Shown here: piece after piece, positions 59,523-64,000 of the stretch | Layout of the letters: each line of letters starts with the position of its first letter | How positions within the stretch are numbered: the stretch's first letter is position 1 | NCBI GenBank assembly: GCA_004557125.1 | Contig: SFET01000008.1 | Span: forward strand, 19,752-83,751 | Source of the DNA: Clostridiales bacterium | GTDB lineage: Bacteria; Bacillota; Clostridia; Christensenellales; Aristaeellaceae | Length of the DNA stretch: 64,000 nucleotides | Direction: 5' to 3' | Position numbers and translations under genes: made by a program | Notes under the pieces: generated by a model | Seen by the model: the letters and a program-made list of their open reading frames with translations, nothing else | What the model was told of the DNA's origin: nothing | Database searches by the model: none

Positions 59523-60415
59523 AGACCGAATACCTCTACGAATTCTCCGTGCTCGCCCGGACGCTGAGCTTCAGCCGCGCGGCGCAGGCGCTGTTCCTCT
59601 CCCAGTCCACCCTGTCCAAGCACATTCAGCACATGGAGGCCGAGCTGGGCGTGCAGCTGCTGCTGCGCAACACCCATTCCGTCGCGCTGACGGAGGCCGG
59701 CCGACTGCTCGCCGGTCAGGCCGAACAGACGATCCATCAGTGCAGCAGTGCGGAGCGCCAGCTTCGCAGGGGCGTGTTCTCCATGGAGGGCCAGCTCAGC
59801 ATCGCCTGCTCCACGGAGATCTCCTATGCGTCCCACATCCGCACGTTCTTCTCGGGCTTCCTGCGGCAGTACCCGGGCATCGACCTACGCATCGAGGTGC
59901 TGGCAAAGATGCCCCGCGACACCCTCGACCGCTACGACGTCGTCATTTCCCCCTGCAACTACTTCGACCTGCCCGAGGGGAGCCGGGCCGTGCTCGTGCG
60001 CAGGCACGAGACCTACCTGGTGCTGCCGGGCGGACATCCGCTGATGTCCCACTCCACCATCGGCCTGCACCAGCTGGCCGGACAGACGCTGCTCGTGCCC
60101 TATGCGGACGAGCTCTTCGGCCCCTACGCCCAGAACTGGCAGCTGGCCATGCGGGATTGCGCCCGCAAGCTCAACGCCATGCCGGTGCCGAACCTCTCCA
60201 CCGCGCTGATGCTCGTCTCTCTGGGCCAGGGCGTGCTGATCGCACCCCGCTACGTGCACGCCCTGGTGCCCTCGGACATCTTTCTGGTGGCCATCTCCAA
60301 CCCCAACTGCCGCTTCGACGAATACCTCTACGCGGCGCGCCCGGCGGAAAACCCGGCGGCGGAGCTGTTCATCGACGAGTTCCTGCACAGCTTTCCCGTG
60401 GAGGCCTGCAAATGA
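59519..60415 (+). CDS. LysR-family transcriptional regulator, second of a pair
   Basis: This 298-residue regulator starts with GTG at 59519, overlapping the first LysR stop (GTGA) behind GGGAGG. The helix-turn-helix SFSRAAQALFLSQSTLSKHI is standard LysR. The effector domain (about 90-290) differs clearly from its neighbour, so this is not a recent duplicate. The two proteins may sense different compounds or act together on the divergent operon. Confidence 0.9.
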   Translation: MKTEYLYEFSVLARTLSFSRAAQALFLSQSTLSKHIQHMEAELGVQLLLRNTHSVALTEAGRLLAGQAEQTIHQCSSAERQLRRGVFSMEGQLSIACSTEISYASHIRTFFSGFLRQYPGIDLRIEVLAKMPRDTLDRYDVVISPCNYFDLPEGSRAVLVRRHETYLVLPGGHPLMSHSTIGLHQLAGQTLLVPYADELFGPYAQNWQLAMRDCARKLNAMPVPNLSTALMLVSLGQGVLIAPRYVHALVPSDIFLVAISNPNCRFDEYLYAARPAENPAAELFIDEFLHSFPVEACK

Positions 60416-60504
60416 TCCGCCGCTGTATGGCGCCTGCGCGGGATCTGGGCGCGCTGCCGGAGGTGCAGGCAAGATTCGTGGAAAAGGCGCGGAAGATCAT
60501 CTGA
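60412..60504 (+). CDS. Candidate 30-residue small protein
   Basis: A 31-codon frame (ATGA overlap with the second LysR stop) has GGAGG seven bases upstream and reads MIRRCMAPARDLGALPEVQA and on. It could be a translated small protein, a remnant of a lost gene's start, or chance. No function is suggested. Confidence 0.3.
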   Translation: MIRRCMAPARDLGALPEVQARFVEKARKII

Positions 60505-60512
60505 CATAGATA

Positions 60513-60546
60513 AACCCGAGGGGCTTGGCTCCCCTCGGGTTTTGCG
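60513..60546. terminator. Shared terminator of LysR pair and corrinoid transporter
   Basis: AACCCGAGGGG / CCCCTCGGGTT is a perfect 11-bp stem with a 7-nt loop followed by TTTG. It stands between convergent genes. Confidence 0.85.
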
Positions 60547-60557
60547 TTCCGATGAAT

Positions 60558-61334
60558 TTAATTGTTTCCGGGCAGATTGCCCCGGTGGAAGAACACGCGC
60601 AGCAGGCCGTCGCTTCCGACGCTGACCTCCGCGTCCACCTCATAGATCTCCCTGAGGAAGCTGGCGGTGAGCAGTTCTTCGGGCGTGCCCACGCCGACGA
60701 CGCGGCCATCCTTGAGGGCATAGAGCCGGTCGCAGTACATGGCGGCGAGGTTCAGATCGTGAATGGCCGCCACGACGGTGCAGCCCAGTTGCTTCACCGT
60801 CTCCATCAGCTGCAGCTGATACTTGATGTCCAGATGGTTGGTGGGCTCGTCCAGCACCAGCAGCGCGGTCTGCTGCGCCAGCGCCCGGGCGATGAGAGCG
60901 CGCTGCTTTTCTCCGCCGGAGAGGCTGGAGAAGCCCCTGTCCCGCAGGCCGATCAGCTGCGTCTGCCGGAGGATGCGCTCCACCAGGGCGCGATCCTCGT
61001 CGTCGTCCCGCTCCAGCAGGTGCTTGCGGGCCTGACGGCCCATCATCACGACCTCCTCCACGGTGAAATCGAAGCTGCTCTCCCGCTCCTGCACCACCAC
61101 GGCCATGCGCTGGGCCATCTCGCGGTTGCTCATGGACAGCAGATTTTCGCCCATCAGCGCGATTTCGCCCTTCTGGGGCCGCAGCACCTTGTACACGTTC
61201 TTGAGGAAGGTGGACTTTCCGCTTCCGTTCGGGCCGATGATGCCCACAAATTCGCCCTCGGCCAGGGTGAAGTCCACGCCCCGCAGAATCTCATGCTCCC
61301 GGACGGCGTAGTGCAGCTCTCTGGTCTTCAGCAT
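60558..61334 (-). CDS. btuD: Corrinoid (cobalamin-type) ABC transporter ATP-binding protein
   Basis: This 258-residue ATPase of the iron-siderophore/B12 class has Walker A GPNGSGKST, signature LSGGEKQRALIA, Walker B LLVLDEPTNHLD and H-loop AAIHDLNLAAMYCDR. The start at 61334 (MLKTRELHYAV) follows GGGGGAG; the frame is open far upstream, but that part overlaps the permease gene. The cobalamin riboswitch ahead of the operon points to corrinoid as substrate rather than heme or siderophore. Confidence 0.9.
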   Translation of the reverse strand: MLKTRELHYAVREHEILRGVDFTLAEGEFVGIIGPNGSGKSTFLKNVYKVLRPQKGEIALMGENLLSMSNREMAQRMAVVVQERESSFDFTVEEVVMMGRQARKHLLERDDDEDRALVERILRQTQLIGLRDRGFSSLSGGEKQRALIARALAQQTALLVLDEPTNHLDIKYQLQLMETVKQLGCTVVAAIHDLNLAAMYCDRLYALKDGRVVGVGTPEELLTASFLREIYEVDAEVSVGSDGLLRVFFHRGNLPGNN

Positions 61335-61348
61335 GCCTGCACTCCCCC

Positions 61349-62419
61349 TCACTTGAATTCGTAGCGCCGCACCTTGATCATCCACAGGAACAGCGGCGCG
61401 CCCAAAAAGGCGGTCAGAATGCCCACGGGGATCTCCGTGGGGCGGTTGAGCATCCGCGCACCCACGTCCACCCAGATCATGAAGATCGCGCCGCAGAGCG
61501 TGGCCAGCGGAACCATGCGCTTGTGATCCGGCCCCACCACCGAGCGCACAAAGTGTGGGATCACCAGGCCCACGAAGCCGATGCAGCCGCTGACGGCCAC
61601 CGAGGTCGCCGTGAGCAGCGCGGTGATGAGGATCAGCAGCTTGCGCACCAGGTTCAGATTCACGCCCAGCGTAACGGCGGAGCTGTCGCCCATCATCATG
61701 GCGTTCAGGGGCTTGGCCATGGCCAGCATCGCCACAAAGCAGGGCGCGATCAGCACCGCCAGCGGCGGCAGATCCGTCCACTTCGCGCTGCCCAATCCGC
61801 CCAGCATCCAGAAGGTGGCCTCGCGCACGGCGGCGTCGTCCGGCGCGGTGTAGACGATGTAGTTGGTCATGGCGCTGCACAGCGAGCTGACCGCCACGCC
61901 CACCAGCACCAGCCGGATGGGTGTGATGCCGTCCCGGGACTTGGCCAGCGCATACACCAGAAGAATCGAGGTCAGCGCGCCCATGAACGCACCCATGGAG
62001 ACGGACAGCCGGCCGATGGGCAGATACACGCCCACGATCATGGCCAGCACCGCACCCAGGGATGCGCCGGAGGAGATGCCCAGCACGTAGGGCTCCGCCA
62101 GCGGATTCTTGGTGAAGGCCTGCATGCCCACGCCGGACAGGGTCAGCCCCGCGCCCACCAGCATGCCCAGAATCACCCGCGGCGCGCGCAGGAACCACAC
62201 GATGTTCTGCGTGCTCTCCCGGATTTCACCCAAATCGATGCGATCCCCAGCGCCGAAGAGATCCAGAACCCGATGGAGCATGACCCGCCACACATCCCCG
62301 AAGGGGATGGTGACGGAGCCAAGCGCCACGCCCAGCACGATGGAAACCACGAGCAGCGCGGCAAGGATCAGACAGCTGAGGAGCGTGTGCGCCTTGATGG
62401 CGCGGCATACGCCCTTCAT
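61349..62419 (-). CDS. btuC: Corrinoid (cobalamin-type) ABC transporter permease, FecCD family
   Basis: This 356-residue permease has about ten membrane segments. Family marks are LRAPRVILGMLVGAGLTLSG, NPLAEPYVLGISSGASLGAV, GFVGLVIPHFVRSVVGPDHK and a C-terminal EIPVGILTAFLGAPLFLWM. These place it in FecCD/BtuC. It starts four bases after the binding-protein stop, with only a weak ribosome site, so it is likely coupled to the gene before it. Confidence 0.92.
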   Translation of the reverse strand: MKGVCRAIKAHTLLSCLILAALLVVSIVLGVALGSVTIPFGDVWRVMLHRVLDLFGAGDRIDLGEIRESTQNIVWFLRAPRVILGMLVGAGLTLSGVGMQAFTKNPLAEPYVLGISSGASLGAVLAMIVGVYLPIGRLSVSMGAFMGALTSILLVYALAKSRDGITPIRLVLVGVAVSSLCSAMTNYIVYTAPDDAAVREATFWMLGGLGSAKWTDLPPLAVLIAPCFVAMLAMAKPLNAMMMGDSSAVTLGVNLNLVRKLLILITALLTATSVAVSGCIGFVGLVIPHFVRSVVGPDHKRMVPLATLCGAIFMIWVDVGARMLNRPTEIPVGILTAFLGAPLFLWMIKVRRYEFK

Positions 62420-62422
62420 CGC

Positions 62423-63373
62423 TTATGCAAAGCAGTCGGGATGGAAGGCCCGGGCGAACTTCTCCACGGTGTCGCCGGTCATGGAGCAGGCGAACACCTC
62501 GCACAGCGTCACGGAGATGATGCGGTCATTCTGGATGGCAGAGACGGTGGAGAGGGCCGGATTGTCCTTCAGCTCGGCGATCTTCTGCTCCAGCGGGATG
62601 CTGCCGTAGTCGTTGATGACGATCACGTCGGGGTTGCGCTCCACGATCTCTTCCCAGCCAACGGTGGCCCAGGTGGTGTCCAGATCGGAGAAGATGTTCT
62701 CGCCGCCGGCGTGGCGGATCAGCGTGGCGGTGAAGTTGTTGCCGCAGGTGAACGCGCCGTTCTCCTGCGCCATGTCATAGACAAAGACCTTCACCGGATC
62801 CTCGGCGGACACGGCCTCCTCGGCGGCGGCGATCTGCGCCTGCATGGCGCTGACGATCTCCTCGGCGCGATCCTCCACCTGGAAGATCCTGCCCAGATTG
62901 TAGAAGTCCTGATAGACCACGTCCACGTCCGCGCCCACGGTGTAGCCCTCGATGGAGGACAGGGACATGATGCCGTAGCCGCTCAGCGTGTCATGGGTGG
63001 TGTTGCGCTTCTCGCTGAAGGAGCTGGAGCGGCCGTAGACGAAGTCGGGCTCCAGGGAGAGAATGGTCTCCAGCTCGATGTAGGTCTCCGCGGCCACGGG
63101 AATCCTGTCGTACTCCTCCTGATAGAGGGGATTGATCAGGGAATTGTTGTAGGCGGTGGCAATGATCCTGTCGCCCAGGCCCAGCGCCATCAGCTCGTCG
63201 CCAGCACAGGCGTTGGCAGCGATGACCCGCTCGGGAACCTTGTCAAAGGTGACCTCCATGTCCATGTAGGTGGTCAGGGTGAAGGGGAAGGGGGATTCCT
63301 CCGCCATCGCGGCGCAGCCCAGCGCCAGAACCAGAGCAAGGACCAGGGCCAGCAGTTGCTTCATGTTCTTCAT
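62423..63373 (-). CDS. btuF: Corrinoid (cobalamin-type) ABC transporter substrate-binding protein
   Basis: This 316-residue binding protein has a signal sequence with LALGCAAM, a possible lipobox with Cys at residue 20. The binding fold has two lobes joined by a long helix: lobe 1 with PERVIAANACAGDELMALGL and LEPDFVYGRSSSFS, lobe 2 with GWEEIVERNPDVIVINDYGS. Conserved Glu residues that bind the permease Arg fit E59-like and E253-like positions in this family (approximate). GGAGGT precedes the ATG. It is the first gene after the riboswitch and terminator. Confidence 0.88.
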   Translation of the reverse strand: MKNMKQLLALVLALVLALGCAAMAEESPFPFTLTTYMDMEVTFDKVPERVIAANACAGDELMALGLGDRIIATAYNNSLINPLYQEEYDRIPVAAETYIELETILSLEPDFVYGRSSSFSEKRNTTHDTLSGYGIMSLSSIEGYTVGADVDVVYQDFYNLGRIFQVEDRAEEIVSAMQAQIAAAEEAVSAEDPVKVFVYDMAQENGAFTCGNNFTATLIRHAGGENIFSDLDTTWATVGWEEIVERNPDVIVINDYGSIPLEQKIAELKDNPALSTVSAIQNDRIISVTLCEVFACSMTGDTVEKFARAFHPDCFA

Positions 63374-63481
63374 TTTCTCATACCTCCATTTGCATTCGTT
63401 TGCTCCATCCGCACATCCGTGCGAACCGGTCGGGAAATATGGTTTCTCGTCTCCTTTGCATCACAGCAGCTGCACCTGCAC

Positions 63482-63524
63482 AAAAATAGGGCCATTGCAA
63501 CGCCAAAAAGCATCGCAATGGCCC
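63482..63524 (-). terminator. Riboswitch-controlled terminator before btuF
   Basis: On the minus strand, GGGCCATTGC and GCAATGGCCC (10 bp) enclose an inner loop and are followed by TATTTTTG. It lies between the cobalamin aptamer and the btuF start, where the expression platform should be. Confidence 0.8.
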
Positions 63525-63608
63525 GTTTTCGCCACAACAAATCAGCTGCAAGAGCTTCACTTCGCCGCTTTCCTCCATGAACCGTGGAGATCCGAAACCG
63601 ACTTTGCA

Positions 63609-63772
63609 GGCAAGTCTTCTGGCTCATGGATCATCACTTTCGCAGTCTTCCCGGCCGGACGGCCAGTGACTCTCATGCGTCCGTTCCCCATTTACAGCGG
63701 CGGCACCGCGTGGGATTTGCACCCAACTTCCTTATTAAACCCGGACACCCGCAGGGCGAAAGGGTACCTACG
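63609..63772 (-). ncRNA. Cobalamin riboswitch of the corrinoid transporter operon
   Basis: Read on the minus strand it has the aptamer blocks in order: an opening GGTACCC, GGAAGTTGGGTGCAAATCC, the B12-box-like CGCGGTGCCGCCGCTGTAA, CACTGG, GGGAAG and a closing GATCCATGAGCCAGAAGAC-TTGCC. It starts at the predicted transcription start and is followed by a terminator, so B12 binding should switch transcription off. Confidence 0.93.
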
Positions 63773-63777
63773 TGTGC

Positions 63778-63806
63778 ATTATAGCACCATCCTCATTTCT
63801 TTTCAA
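63778..63806 (-). promoter_or_regulatory. Promoter of the corrinoid transporter operon
   Basis: On the minus strand, TTGAAA (63806-63801), a 17-bp spacer and TATAAT (63783-63778), with TGC before the -10. Confidence 0.85.
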
Positions 63807-63864
63807 GCCGAAATTTTCGATAAACCTATTGCTCTGCTTCGTCTCAATAAAAGCATAAAATGCA

Positions 63865-63893
63865 TTTACAATGGTGAGAATCCGTGTTATAAT
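63865..63893 (+). promoter_or_regulatory. Promoter of the right-edge riboswitch transcript
   Basis: TTTACA (63865-63870), a 17-bp spacer and TATAAT (63888-63893). Confidence 0.8.
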
Positions 63894-63920
63894 GCATGCA
63901 TAAAACAGAATACATGGGAG

Positions 63921-64000
63921 TTCGCAGGTGTCCGCGCGCATCGCGCGGGTGAAAAGGGAACGGAGTGAGAATCTCCGACAGGACCGCTGCTGTGAAGAGG
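63921..64000 (+). ncRNA. Second cobalamin riboswitch (truncated by window edge)
   Basis: The plus strand reads GGTG, then a GC-rich stem, GGTGAAAAGGGAA, GGAGTGAGAATCTCC, GACAGGACCGCTGCTGTGA. These are the 5' half of a cobalamin aptamer, including the B12-box core (CCGCTGCTGTGA). The controlled gene lies beyond 64000. Confidence 0.88.

Noticed and set aside
1..64000. Mobile element, prophage or integrated plasmid
   Set aside because: No transposase, integrase, phage structural or conjugation gene and no terminal repeats or att-like duplications were seen.

Overview
The window is GC-rich bacterial chromosome with no rRNA, tRNA, phage, insertion sequence or CRISPR array that I can see. The gene set is that of a Firmicute/Bacillota, probably a high-GC gut-type Clostridium relative: FloA/NfeD, ScpA, AddA, LytTR, LCP, VanW, NlpC/P60 with SH3 repeats, a CbpB-like CBS protein, a PrsA/SurA-like lipoprotein, MBOAT/DHHW surface genes, and near-consensus sigma-A promoters (mostly a 17-bp spacer). 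Several substrate-binding proteins have plain AxA signal peptides rather than lipoboxes. That reminds me of Christensenellales-type Clostridia, but the placement is inference only.

Layout. 1-4.6 kb: a DUF975 membrane protein (cut by the window) and a polyamine ABC operon potABCD, all minus strand. 4.7-12.5 kb: NfeD-FloA, a LytTR regulator, an LCP wall-polymer ligase, a CBS protein, an NhaC-like antiporter and a CDF metal exporter. 12.6-18.4 kb: a large NlpC/P60 wall hydrolase behind a WalR-like box, a shikimate-dehydrogenase-like enzyme, a ZIP transporter and an aldo/keto reductase. 18.5-24.5 kb: a rhamnose/AI-2-type sugar ABC transporter with a divergent AraC regulator. 24.5-29.5 kb: an MBOAT acyltransferase, a DHHW protein and an RCC1-repeat membrane protein with a 57-bp tandem repeat, probably for surface-glycan O-acylation. 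29.7-32.4 kb: site-2 protease, ScpA and a double-VanW protein.

32.6-43.1 kb is a sugar-acid catabolic cluster: a divergent IclR regulator; a Dpp-type ABC transporter with only one ATPase gene; an enolase-superfamily dehydratase; an RraA-like protein; KDPG aldolase; KDG kinase; and a LUD protein. The likely route is dehydration to KDG, phosphorylation to KDPG and cleavage to pyruvate plus glyceraldehyde-3-phosphate. Two of these genes carry single-base frameshifts.

43.2-49.9 kb: a PpiC-type lipoprotein, AddA, a small membrane protein and a lysophospholipase-like hydrolase. 50.1-58.4 kb (minus strand): a ribose-type permease; an ATPase fused in frame to a truncated YesN-type response regulator and then frameshifted; a secreted protein ending at an in-frame TAG with 57 more coding-like codons; a tannase-like esterase; an LpdD-like protein; and an HSL-type esterase. 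Two overlapping LysR genes are divergent from them. This looks like a gallate-ester (tannin) utilisation module. 60.5-64 kb: a corrinoid ABC transporter under a cobalamin riboswitch with a terminator, and a second, divergent cobalamin riboswitch that runs off the right edge.

The observations most worth checking are the response-regulator/ABC-ATPase chimera, the in-frame TAG in a window where no gene ends in TAG, the tannase-LpdD module, the MBOAT-DHHW-RCC1 cluster, and the paired B12 riboswitches.
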